Shown here: positions 36,259 through 46,333 of the stretch, piece by piece
Numbering within the stretch: the first letter of the stretch is position 1
How the letters are laid out: the number at the start of each line of letters is the position of its first letter
NCBI GenBank assembly: GCA_023078555.1
Contig: CM041198.1
Span: 9,347,836-9,411,835, forward strand
DNA: 64,000 bases
Direction: 5' to 3'
Origin: Ulva prolifera
Taxonomy: Eukaryota; Chlorophyta; Ulvophyceae; Ulvales; Ulvaceae
Made by a program: the position numbers and the translations under genes
Notes under the pieces: model-generated
The model's database searches: none
What the model was told of the DNA's origin: nothing
What the model saw: only the letters and a program-made list of their open reading frames with translations

Positions 36259-37355
36259 CTATGTGTCCACAAGCACAAACCAACCACATATCCAAGCATG
36301 TCAGCTAGAGGACACCATACCTGTGTTTAACTCCAATAGACAAGATGTCCTACTGGAGTCAACAAAAGGCTTATATGCATTCAAGCACACAGACACATAA
36401 TGTCTACCTATGTGCAAGACAACAAACGCTCCCGCTTTCTGAATCCCTTCATCTCAGAGACCGCGTCGAGCGCGTGTACAGCAACCATGCGCACAACCCC
36501 CCCCTTTGGTAGGCTAGCTTCTAGCTCCCTCATAGCAGTCTCCTATTGAGCCATTCTTATGATTCCCCTGAAAACTCCTGGTTTCACCACAACACGGTCA
36601 AGATGCATTTGCATCGCGCACTCATGCACCCCCTCTGGCGAGGCCCGGACTCCGGACCTTGATCGGACCTCGAGGATGACAAGCTTGCTCCAAACACAAC
36701 TGGTGCGTGGGTTCTATGAGAAATGCACATCAGGCTGACGCGAGATGCACAACAAGCTGACGCGAAAATCTTCAATTTCCGGTAAATCACAGCTTTTTGC
36801 CGCTACGTACGATGTACATCATCGGCAGCAAGCGCCTCACCCACTACACGAAAGCACATGCATGGTGTATGCTTTCACATGTGCTGCAGATGATTGCTCC
36901 CCGACTTGACAGCCCAGACTTGATGGCCTGACATTTTTCAAATTGTCATACGGCTATGCCTGGTAGGTGACCAGTGACCACAGGTCACAATCGTCTGTGT
37001 GTCACTTGTTAGACATCAAAGCGTGTCTGCGCCCCGCAACTGCAGACCCAGTTTAGTGACCATGGAATTGTCCTATGCCATCAAGATTAAGCATGCCACG
37101 CCTACTGAAGCATGCCACGCCTACTGGCGCATGCACAGATCCAGGCATGCAGAATCTGGGCCTGACAGCCGCTGTGGCGCTGCACTCCCGCTCAGATGAC
37201 ATCTGCTGCAGGGATGCGGGACCTGGTTGTCAAGACGCGTGTTAGTCTCATCGAGTGTGCACAGGGGTTAATGCGCGTGCCTGAGCTGGTAAGCATGCTG
37301 ACTGTGCATGACGACGTGGAGGGGAGCGTACCTTGCCAACGCGTAAAGTCGCGCG

Positions 37356-37428
37356 GCAGAAATGAAAGTAAGAATTGAACCGGTGACCTCATGAGTGCAC
37401 ACGACATGCTCTAACCACTGGGGCTCAC
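37356..37428 (-). repeat. tRNA-like fragment (degenerate)
   Basis: Minus strand reads GAGCCCCAGTGGTTAGAGCA (A-box/D-arm-like), a central region, then GAGGTCACCGGTTCAATTCT (B-box-like). T-stem and acceptor stem do not pair, so not a functional tRNA; a tRNA pseudogene or SINE head is likely. Confidence 0.4.
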
Positions 37429-37474
37429 CTGAAGCAACGAGTCCTTTGTTAGATGACTCCTCCGTTGATTATGT

Positions 37475-37660
37475 CATCTATATTCTTGGATCCCCAGATA
37501 TGGATATCCCACAACACTGGTCTCCCTGGACCGAAGGCGCCACCAGCAACTACACACTTCGTCCGGGAACGGCAAGCGCGGAGCCCGGTCTTTATAGCTA
37601 CATGCCCGCCATCGCATGCGACGGATCTCTACACATCTTGAGAAGATGCGCATCGATATC
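37475..37660 (+). pseudogene. Broken paralogue exon of the Cys-rich surface gene
   Basis: Encodes WSPWTEGATSNYTLRPGTAS and YMPAIACDGSLHILRRC, matching exon 56189-56328 of the 53-57 kb gene (WSPRDEGYTHTYTIRPGSAA, YMPAVACDGSLHILSRC). At the position of the functional donor (AG|GTGCGG) this copy reads AGATGCGC, so the GT donor is lost. Together with the last-exon copy at 41240 it marks the remains of a second gene of this family, now split by repeats. Confidence 0.7.
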
Positions 37661-38169
37661 TCCTTGCGGGCAGTTGCCACATTTCAAGTAGACGGCAAGA
37701 GGCTGCCCGTGGTCATTGACACAGCTTGATGACGTGGCACATCTCTTTGTCCATGTGTTACGCCACGGCGATTCCTTGGCAGACCAGGGACACGATTGGC
37801 AATCGCACAGATGCTGGGGCAGCGTCGCTGGCAGAGTCATTTGCACACTCAGCTCAGGTATGCTTGCGTGTATCTGGTGACTCATTACGTGGTGAGGCCT
37901 GCAGAAATATTCTGCCCTTCACCCCTGCCCGGCATGCGGTGCATGATGTGCAGCAGCACCGCAGTTGTGACTCTCAACATACATCAATTAACGTACATAC
38001 GGATGGGTGCATGTCAGGACAGAGCTCGGCTCAGCGTGTAGTACGCAAGCATTGCCGATTCCTCAGGCGGCCACTTTAAATTTATCCCTGGCATGTCCAC
38101 ATTGTCCAGTGTATTCAACCAAGGGCAAGGAGTACTGCGCCTCGCCAGCCTTCCACATGTGTCTAGATC

Positions 38170-38441
38170 TGTAGTTAAAGCAAGTCAAAGGAGAGAGGCC
38201 GGGCATGGAGAAGTTCCTCGGAATCCACACGCAAATCCACTCACTCATTCATTGCACAAGGCCGCGCCACAAGCGCGTTCCACCAGCCCGCCGGTAATAC
38301 CAGCCAAAGTAGGCAACATGTATGTACGCGTACCACCGACCTGCCGGTAATACCAGCTAAAGATTGAAGCCCCGCGGGGCACATAAGCATTCCCTTTGCA
38401 CAACGCCACACTCAACCGGCGCAAAGCATTCATCACACTCA
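38170..38441 (-). repeat. Dispersed repeat R2, copy 1
   Basis: The minus strand matches 60755-60960: GCGCCGGTTGAGTGTGGCG, TGTGCAAAGGGAATGCT, GGGGCTTCAAT, GTGGATTTGCG, CGCCCGGCCTCT..CTTTG. A segment around GGTATTACCGGCGGG/GGTATTACCGGCAGG is duplicated inside this copy. Its end forms the left arm of the 86-bp palindrome at 38401. Confidence 0.7.
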
Positions 38442-38486
38442 CATGTGTGTGTGATGAATGCTTTGCGCCGGTTGAGTGTGGCGTTG
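38401..38486. repeat. 86-bp near-perfect palindrome, no spacer
   Basis: Arm of 43 bases starting CAACGCCACACTCAACCGGC; the reverse complement follows directly with one mismatch. Formed from the end of repeat R2, now present head-to-head. Confidence 0.9.
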
Positions 38487-38491
38487 AGTGT

Positions 38492-38511
38492 GACCATGAT
38501 GCATCATGGTC
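38492..38511. repeat. Perfect 20-bp palindrome
   Basis: GACCATGATG followed directly by its reverse complement, five bases after the 86-bp palindrome. Confidence 0.85.
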
Positions 38512-38520
38512 CACCACACA

Positions 38521-38546
38521 CGTTTTGGTGTTGCAACACCAAAACG
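38521..38546. repeat. Perfect 26-bp palindrome
   Basis: Arm CGTTTTGGTGTTG followed directly by its reverse complement; third in a row within 150 bp. Confidence 0.85.
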
Positions 38547-39301
38547 CACCCTCCGCCAGCCGATTCAAATGACCCGTAGCAGCTTGTCCCAAGCGACGTA
38601 TATATTTAAATATGCATGTATGTCTGAATGGTTGATGATCATCCTCGAGGGACAGCACTGTCACGGTAGACCAGGCCAGAACACGCACTCAGTCTGCGCC
38701 GCACCAGTTGATTGTGTGGCTTCACGTGTCGTTCATTGGCTCCTGACAGCCTGGGCAGCTGCTCCAGTCTGACTACGCAACTCAAGATGTGACCTTCTTT
38801 GAAGTTCGCAATCGGGCCATATTTCCGACCGTCCTGATGGTGTGACCCGTCTGTACACGTTCTGGCTCATGTTACAAGGGCGGGCCTGACAAGGGCGGAT
38901 AGGTCGGAGCAGAAACAGTCGCCTTTTGATGTGATTTCAACCGAAATGACCATGTCCAATATGATATTGACGCATGATATGCTTTATCCGGTTCGTTGTG
39001 GTCTACGGACGCAGTTGCACTGTGCCTGTCTTCGAGGATGACTCGGTCGGCCAGCGCTGTTACGATGCTCACGAACAGCGCGATCAAAGCGTGTATATCC
39101 TTTCACGGGAACATATTTGGTCACATTCAGGCTTAACTTGGGCTCTGGAGACTCGCGGCCTTTCTGGAGGTCAATCAGCCTGAGGACACACTTGGGCAGA
39201 GCTTAGGACGGCTGCGTGTCACCGCTAGAAGCTAATCCGTCAGTGATACAAAATTAAACCTACTATGAACATGTTTACCAATTTGCTCAAAGTTTTATGA
39301 C

Positions 39302-39802
39302 GTGTTGTCTCTAGCGGAGCTCATCATGCGCCATCGCGAAGCGGGCTACTGGAGCATCTGGTCTATGAACAGGCCCCACACGCACAGATCGCGCCACGAT
39401 CTGATTCTACAGCGCAAATTATATGTATGTGAAAATCGGCAATATACGGCTGCAACGGTGTTCAGGGACGAGCAGGGCAAACCATCGCTGCTACATAGCC
39501 ATTTGGAAGCTCGGGCACATCATGCTTCACCAATCTGCAATGGAGATTTTGGAAACTGTATGAACCACAGGCGCGAGCGTCTACGGCTACGGACAGTTGC
39601 AGACTTCTTACGACACTGCTTGCGGCAAGTGATGCCTGTGCTCTTCGTACTAAATGAGAGTGCCACTGCGGGCGCTTTGGAGATCAGTCCCCCTGGCCAT
39701 GTGGTTATGGAAACACCGGCTGGACACGAGGACGGCTGTGCAGATGATGCAAGTGCTTGTCGGTGTGCTGAGATAGCCCTCCTGTGGATGTCAGTGATGT
39801 GA
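39302..39802 (+). CDS. Unidentified ORF running into the satellite array
   Basis: 166 codons, the longest open frame in 38-41 kb, without recognised motifs (..RTVADFLRHCLRQVMPVLFV..). Its last 14 codons are the first satellite monomer, so the stop is supplied by the repeat. It may be a remnant exon or chance. Confidence 0.25.
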   Translation: MLSLAELIMRHREAGYWSIWSMNRPHTHRSRHDLILQRKLYVCENRQYTAATVFRDEQGKPSLLHSHLEARAHHASPICNGDFGNCMNHRRERLRLRTVADFLRHCLRQVMPVLFVLNESATAGALEISPPGHVVMETPAGHEDGCADDASACRCAEIALLWMSVM

Positions 39803-41094
39803 TCACATGCAGCCACTGGTATTATGGCCAGCAGAGATACATCAAACTATTCACCAGTATCATTGCAAAGGGCTTGTCACGCTAACTGGCCACGAATACA
39901 GCTGGGCTGGTGATGCCAGTGCTCGTGCCTGACGGTGTGCTGAGATAGCCCTCCTGTGGATGGCAGTGATGTGATCACATGCAGCCACTGGTATTCTGGC
40001 CAGCAGAGATACATCAAACTATTCACCAGTGTCTTTGCAAAGGGGTTGTTACGCTAACTGGCCACGAGTACAGCTGGGCTGGTGATGCCAGTGCTCGTGC
40101 CTGACGGTGTGCTGAGATAGCCCTCCTGTGGATGTCAGTGATGTGATCACATGCAGCCACTGGCACTCTGGCCAGCAGAGATACATCAAACTATTCACCA
40201 GTGTCTTGACAAAGGGGTTGTCACAAGTTTTGACCACGAGTACAGCTGGGCTGGTGATGCCAGTGCTCGTGCCTGACGGTGTGCTGAGATAGCCCTCCTG
40301 TGGATGGCAGTGATGTGATCACATGCAGCCACTGGTATTCTGGCCAGCAGAGATACATCAAACTATTCACCAGTGTCTTTGCAAAGGGCTTGTCACGCTA
40401 ACTGGCCACGAATACAGCTGGGCTGGTGATGCCAGTGCTCGTGCCTGACGGTGTGCTGAGATAGCCCTCCTGTGGATGGCAGTGATGTGATCACATGCAG
40501 CCACTGGTATTCTGGCCAGCAGAGATACATCAAACTATTCACCAGTGTCTTTGCAAAGGGCTTGTCACGCTAACTGGCCACGAATACAGCTGGGCTGGTG
40601 ATGCCAGTGCTCGTGCCTGACGGTGTGCTGAGATAGCCCTCCTGTGGATGGCAGTGATGTGATCACATGCAGCCACTGGTATTCTGGCCAGCAGAGATAC
40701 ATCAAACTATTCACCAGTGTCTTTGCAAAGGGGTTGTCACGCTAACTGGCCACGAGTACAGCTGGGCTGGTGATGCCAGTGCTCGTGCCTGACGGTGTGC
40801 TGAGATAGCCCTCCTGTGGATGTCAGTGATGTGATCACATGCAGCCACTGGCATTATGGCCAGCAGAGATACATCAAACTATTCACCAGTGTCTTTGCAA
40901 ATGGGTTGTCACGCTAACTGGCCACGAATACAGCTGGGCTGGTGATGCCAGTGCTCGTGCCTGACGGTGTGCAGAGATAGCCCTCCTGTGGATGTCAGTG
41001 ATGTGATCACATGCAGCCACTGGCACTCTGGCCAGCAGAGATACATCAAACTATTCACCAGTGTCTTGACAAAGGGGTTGTCACAAGTTTTGAC
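39761..41094 (+). repeat. Satellite array, 172-bp unit, about 7.8 copies
   Basis: The landmark CGGTGTGC recurs at 39761, 39933, 40105, 40277, 40449, 40621, 40793 and 40965, exactly 172 bases apart. Monomers are nearly identical and each contains TGATGTGATCACATGCAGCC. Two variants exist: most units read GTCACGCTAACTGGCCACGA, but those near 40220 and 41080 read GTCACAAGTTTTGACC. These variant units are 860 bases (five units) apart, hinting at a higher-order period. Confidence 0.95.
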
Positions 41095-41239
41095 CGCACG
41101 AGCGCGGGGGGCCACAGGTGGTTCACAGGTGGTTTGATGCTTCCCCCAGCATCAACCATGCAAGGGCACTGATAATTCCGGGCAAGCTTGTCCAAGTGAT
41201 AGGTAATGCACAAACTCAATGTGCAAGGTCAGTGTGCAG

Positions 41240-41620
41240 GCCCGGCCACAGCAACGGGGACTACGCGCTCTACTCCAACGGCCTCGTGCAGACCGTCTAC
41301 GAGTGCTCCTTTGGCTGCTACCGCGTCCCGATCACTCTGACCATCGAAGGCGGCACGTCCATCGCGTGGGCGGCTGATGCAGGCGTGCCCACAGATCTAG
41401 ATAGACCTGGCCAGCCGGCGCGATGTCAGAGGTCTCTGCCTCGGCTCGGGTGGCGGACCGCACGTGAGGGGAGCATATGTTCGAGCCCTCTGTACAGCAA
41501 GTCTGCGTCATGGCGGCTCCGCTACCTACTAGCTAGTATAGCTATAGTATATATAGTATAGCTATATAGTATTTACCGTGCTAGCTAGCTCATGCTGCTT
41601 GCTGGCACCGGGGGGCTGTG
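41240..41620 (+). pseudogene. Broken paralogue of the last exon of the Cys-rich surface gene
   Basis: After a gtgtgcag acceptor it encodes PGHSNGDYALYSNGLVQTVY, ECSFGCYRVPITLTIEGGTS and IAWAADAGVPTD, matching PGFNTGLYAVVKDSELQ..CAFGCVNVPLELSTPGGTTI.. of 56836-57457 with the same intron phase. Most of the Pro/Thr-rich stalk is missing; only the end (CATGCTGCTTGCTGGCACCG..GAGGGCCGCCTGTGTGCCTC) is recognisable near 41590. A short AT-rich CTAGCTAG/TATAG tract replaces the stalk. Confidence 0.75.
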
Positions 41621-41840
41621 AGGGCCGCCTGTGTGCCTCGGTCGCAGCAAAAAATCACTCCGCGCGGCGCCGGCAGGCAACGTACACGCACTGCTGTTGC
41701 CGCATTTGCTAGAGCTTGCGTGATGCCTTTGCAGATGGAGGCATCAGCTTCAAAACAAACGCAACCGGGTTGACAATAGCAGTGCCGAACGAGAAAAAGC
41801 GCAGCAGCAGTACGGGACCGACCGGCATTGACCAGGCTCG

Positions 41841-41848
41841 CTCACGGG
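41841..41848. repeat. Target-site duplication of the hAT element (left)
   Basis: CTCACGGG, repeated exactly at 43004-43011. Confidence 0.9.
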
Positions 41849-43003
41849 TAAGGTCCGCCAAAAACGTATTCGTATGAAATGCCGTATACGTATTAAAGGC
41901 GGTCATCGTAGTATTTATTTTCGTTCCTCATACGGTCCTACGGTGCGTTTCATACGGTCATACGGTGACCCATATACGCTATATACGGTGACCCATGTAC
42001 GCCATATACGGTGGTCATATACGCCATATACGTTGGTCATATACGCCATATACGTTGGTCATATACGGTCAAGTACGGGTCCACTACGAGCATATGAGAA
42101 GACTGTTGTGAATCTGACCAAGCTTGATGCAGATGGGCGTGTTCCGAACTCAGCCAAGCGCAGGCGGTTTTGGGTAAATCATCTCTCCAAGGAGTAACCA
42201 GTGCTTGCAAAGGTCGCAGCAACTGTGATGTCTATGCCTGTGACAGCCTGTGCTTCGGAGCGTAACTGGACTGAATGGGGTCAGTTGTATGTGAAGGCAC
42301 GCACAAACCTGGGACTAGCACACAAACCTGGGACTAGCACGTGCGTGTGACCTCATTTACATCAAGCAGAATGACAGGCTGGCACGTGGAAAGCCTGGCA
42401 GTATGGGGGACTTAGCTGTACTGCTTGACACGATTGATGAACTGTGAGAGCTTGTGTAATCATGTGCAGCTGAGCCAGTGTAGTTTACAAAAGAGTGAAC
42501 GGGAGAAAACAAACACTGAAACCGAATCTCATCCGAATCAACTGCAACATACACTCACACACACACGAACACTACAACCGCACTCACAACTCAGTCCGGC
42601 AGGATCGCGTCCTCCAGGCCCGCATCATATCGCAACCCTTGCTCCCGAGAGCTGAGCCAGTGTATGTGCCAGTGTGTTGGACACTGGACTCTTTTTTATC
42701 TATCTGCACATCATACTGTGCAAATTCCAGTGCATCAAACACGGTGCATAGATAGTTAGAACACTCCCACACCATCATGGGGCCTAGCACGTACTCTCAG
42801 CATGCAATCAAGCAGCCGTATATGTCAAACGTATCAGTCATCGAGGTCATGTACGGCACATTATACGGGCATACGGTGCAATATACGCTTATACGGCAGC
42901 ATATACGCCATACGGTGCAATATACGATATTATTAAACATTTTGATTTCATACGACGTAGGCAACGTAGGAGACTTGGAATTATACGTTTTTGGCGGACC
43001 TTA
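41849..43003 (+). mobile_element. Deleted hAT-superfamily DNA transposon (1155 bp)
   Basis: Ends in perfect 21-bp inverted repeats (TAAGGTCCGCCAAAAACGTA+T) and is bounded by the 8-bp duplication CTCACGGG, the hAT signature. Both subterminal regions are packed with CATACGGT/ATATACG motifs, including a 22-bp tandem run (CATATACGCCATATACGTTG) at about 42003-42065. At 42201-42350 a plus-strand frame reads VLAKVAATVMSMPVTACASE and RNWTEWGQLYVKARTNLGLA, the hAT transposase C-terminal dimerisation motif. The rest of the transposase is missing, so this is a non-autonomous deletion derivative. Retroposon R3 is nested inside it. Confidence 0.9.
42483..42649 (-). mobile_element. Retroposon R3, longest copy (167 bp)
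   Basis: Nested in the hAT element. Flanked by the 15-bp target duplication AGCTGAGCCAGTGTA at 42468-42482 and 42650-42664. Read on the minus strand it ends ..TTTGTTTTCTCCCGTTCACTCTTTTGTAAAC, the shared 3' end. Its 5' part contains a (CA)n-like tract and a B-box-like GACGCGATCCTGC, so it may be a SINE or the tail of a LINE. Confidence 0.85.
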
Positions 43004-43260
43004 CTCACGGGCATCCAGCAATATATTGCTGTGCTGCCTGCAGGCTGGTCGGTGGCTCTACAGGTGATGTTGATCACACATGGATGTTCCTGGGACATCA
43101 AGCTGCTGCATTCATGTGATCCGGCCGTTTTGTGGAGCCAGGGTCCTGCTGTGACGTGCGTCGCTCTGCTCACGTCCCAAGGCACAATCATTCGCAGCAG
43201 CCTGCCGTGCCTGGTCAATGCTGATTCCTTGCCAACTGTCCTTACTCGGTGCACACTTCT
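43004..43260 (+). other. Coding-like segment right of the hAT element
   Basis: Plus-strand frame reads IQQYIAVLPAGWSVALQVML, THGCSWDIKLLHSCDPAVLW, SQGPAVTCVALLTSQGTIIR without stops for about 90 codons. Left of the transposon, 41730-41840 is also open (DGGISFKTNATGLTIAVPNE). Possibly exons of an unknown gene hit by the transposon; not recognised. Confidence 0.35.
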
Positions 43261-43394
43261 TTATTCTGAGGCATCATGCAGATATGCAGCACTCGCCGCG
43301 AGCAATGCAATCCATCCACAGTACAATCACACCCACCAAGCCACGCCAGAGCACAATGAGCCTGCAGCGTCACTACTGCTTGTAGGGCGCCCCA

Positions 43395-43396
43395 CA

Positions 43397-43484
<88 letters not shown>

Positions 43485-43488
43485 CACA
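43395..43488. repeat. (ACGC)n microsatellite
   Basis: About 23 uninterrupted copies of the tetranucleotide. Open frames across it (ACVRACVR-type) are artefacts. Confidence 0.97.
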
Positions 43489-43850
43489 GAGTGCAAGCAA
43501 TCGATCAGCCTTCAAGCCACGTCTGCGCCGACGAATTCCCAGTCCGCTCCCACAGAGCCTTACGGATTCCGTCCCTGGGCCCAGGCAATGTCAGGATCTA
43601 GGAACGCCTTAGGTGCACATGTACATGTGGGCGGTGGCAGCATGCTAATTTGCTGTGGCAGCTGGTCATGTTTATTATTCCAGGCATGATCGATCGCGGG
43701 CCCAGGTTTGCTTTGATCGAGGCAATCTTTGCCCTCACAAGATTTGTTGACCTGAATACAATCGGTGTCGACGTCAGTGTAGTGACAGGCTAGCCACTAC
43801 TGCCCAAGCTTGGACAATTTGTTCAGTCCGTTCAGCTGAGGCCGGGGGAA

Positions 43851-46074
43851 GTGGAGACCCACAGACCAGCACCCTGCTTTGCTGTCACTGGCGCTCTGCA
43901 AGGGGTCAGCGGAGGCAGCCTGTTGCGGCCGTGGCAGGTGTTGTTTGGCTACATGCTTGAGGAGGGGAGTCTGCACTCGGGCCATGCACACGTCCACCGG
44001 GAACGCGAGCCATTCAGACATCGCCCAGGGCCCTGGGAGGTGTATATAGAATCACAATAACACACTGAATACACACAGGCGGTCCCTGGGCGAAATGTAG
44101 AAAGGTGCCCAGGGAAAGGCCTGTTTTCCCCCCAAATGCTGATTTCGCCCATGGACGCGGATTTGGCGCCCAGCGCACGCCCAGTGAGCACAGTGGGTTG
44201 AGAACACCCTAAAACACTATAACATGTCTCATCGTTGTTCAGTGACCTATCAATCTGTGTCGTGCGGGTATGTCCGACGTGTCTGTGATGCAGTCATGGA
44301 GAGCGGACACCACGCCGGCCTAGACCGGCTTAGCTACCACAGACTCAGCGACTGAGTGAAGTTAAGTGGCATTGCTGTTGGTTTCTGCCGTAACCTGCGT
44401 GCAATTTTTGCACCTCGTGAGTTTGCAAAGACGCAAAACAGCTGTGTCAGCAAAGACGCAACATATCATTCCAATCGACCATAGCATATACGTACACATA
44501 CCAAAAGTCACCAGCTCCAGATGGCTCAGGATCTCTGATCTAGGTGGGGAAGGCAGCACTGTTCTTCCGTCACAGTGATTGAAAGTACGCTGCCGTACAC
44601 CGGCTCATCAAAGCCTCGGCAAGAATGATCCCTGCGCGATCTGCAAATCGCAGTCATAATTTTCGCCTGTGTACATCAGCTCCTTCTTCGTTTTGGAGGG
44701 CACGGAGGCGCTGCGAATCTGGCTGTGACGGTCGCGACAGCATGTTCATGATAATTTTCACACAAATTTATTCAGCACTACGCAATAACTTATCGCTATT
44801 CAACCAGCACCGATCCACGTGAGTGATTCGTGGTCAATCATGATGTCATCAGTGGGCGCAATGTGGCAGGTCACAGATGCAAGCACACGAAGTCGCTGTC
44901 ACACACGGTGTGTAAGGCATTCTTTCTTTGCTACACCTCTGATGCAGTTCAGAATCTCATGACAGCGATGCAGAGCGCATGCTGAGTTCTTCTCGCGTAA
45001 ATATGCTTTTGCATTCTTTTTCACAGCAGTATACGGTCAACTGCATCGGTTTTCTGCCTCTTGCAAAAGGCTACCATGCAATCAGCATATAACCTGACTG
45101 GCATCCTTCAGATGTGACATCGCTTGCAATACAATCTAGATGCAACTAAATGATACTGTCATTTATGAAAAACATGCCAGATGTATCAACCAGGCCAGTT
45201 GCATCCATGTGGTGTCAATACAATGACCTTCATCATGTGGACAGCCGCTTGATCAGCCTTGATCACAGCTGTCGATATCGTTGAAGGTATCCCGATTGTA
45301 CCATAATTTAAGCACGCACGCCTATTTACGCCTGTTGTTGTATACTCGCGCCATGTACGGGTCACGCCAGAACGAAATGGGGTCAGAGCCGCTGAAGCAA
45401 TCAACCGCAGAGCGACAAAGCAACCCATCCCCAAGAGTGAACAACACTTGTATTGATTCTTTATCGCGCTCCAATCGCGCAGAGCAGCTGCCTACATGTG
45501 GCAGCACATGACCCCACAAGTCACAACGGCTAGGACGCCTTCCACAGCAATCGATAACAACAAAGATAACGTACCACTATGTAATATAGACATAATAAGG
45601 GTGTCCTAGGCTCATTGGGCGTGCTCTGGGCACGCGCTGGGCGCTGTAGGCGCTCCCTGGGCGAAATGGGTCATTCTGCCCAGGCATGCACACGCTTTTC
45701 GACGAAAAGACTGCTTTCGCCCAGCGACCTGAGACGACCACCTGTGTGCATTCAGTATGTTATTGTGAGTCCATAGATACCACCCAGGGCCCTGGGCGAT
45801 GTCTGAGTGGCTCGCGTTCCCGGTGGACGTGCGCATGTCCCGAGTGCAGACCCCCCTGCTTGAGGTCGTCGAACATGAGGCCGGCGACCGCCACCTAGGT
45901 GGCGCAGTCGGCAGCCGGCAGGTGGCCCCTGCATGCACGAGGTGGCCGGACATGTACGAGGTGGCCGCCGCGGTTGTGGCCGGGAATCCGAAGGAAACCC
46001 AGCAGTGGGCCGGGCTGTGCGCGGCCCTCGCATTAGAGCTCATGCTAGGGAGTATCGACACACTGATCGGCTGA
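43851..46074 (+). pseudogene. Unidentified ORF interrupted by the 1.9-kb transposon
   Basis: The frame left of the insertion (..SLLRPWQVLFGYMLE, 43851-43962) and the frame right of it (..VVEHEAGDRHLGGAVGSR, AAAVVAGNPKETQQWAGLCA, stop 46072-46074) are the same frame when the element and one 8-bp target copy are set aside. The product is not recognised. The ORF may have been a host exon; the insertion would destroy it unless the element is spliced out. Confidence 0.45.
43963..45857 (+). mobile_element. Long-TIR DNA transposon (1895 bp), copy 1
   Basis: Flanked by the perfect 8-bp duplication GCTTGAGG (43955-43962, 45858-45865). Terminal inverted repeats of about 125 bp begin AGGGGRGTCTGCACTCGGG and contain CACGTCCACCGGGAACGCGA and the palindromic GCCCAGGGCCCTGGGC. 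About 90% similar along its length to 50530-52408. No transposase-like ORF, so non-autonomous. Eight-bp duplications with G-rich termini fit hAT or Merlin-like mobilisation; superfamily is unassigned. Confidence 0.9.
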
Positions 46075-46333
46075 ACTTGAAACTTCGAACGCTCTCGGGG
46101 GCGGGGGGAGGGGGTTAATTAGCAGGGACAGCGCGTGGCACCGCGTCCAGGAGGACGTGCCACAGCAGTGCACTCGTGATCATGCAGCATACCGGTCTGT
46201 TCCGATTGCTGTGGAGCGTTGCAACAATTGTGGGCACATATACATATATGTATATGGGAAAGGGTGCTGTGCGAATCAGTGTCCCAGTTCGGGGATGTGG
46301 CCGTGGCTAGCCGACTGTCCCGTAAGCGCACGC

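Larger units (their letters stand above)
34915..37440. other. Upstream region of the coiled-coil gene and start of the repeat-rich zone
   Basis: Contains possible N-terminal exons of the coiled-coil gene (to about 35700), a 42-bp retroposon fragment at 35250, a SINE-like copy at 36035, and a tRNA-like fragment near 37390. 36270-37340 shows nothing else recognisable. A 17-bp unit (CATGCCACGCCTACTG) is duplicated at about 37092-37125. Confidence 0.45.

Noticed and set aside
39761-41094. CRISPR-like array
   Set aside because: Units are contiguous 172-bp monomers without unique spacers, in a eukaryotic context; this is a satellite.
43242-43515. ORFs with ACVRACV- or RTHARTHA-type repeats
   Set aside because: Produced by the (ACGC)n microsatellite, which is open in several frames.
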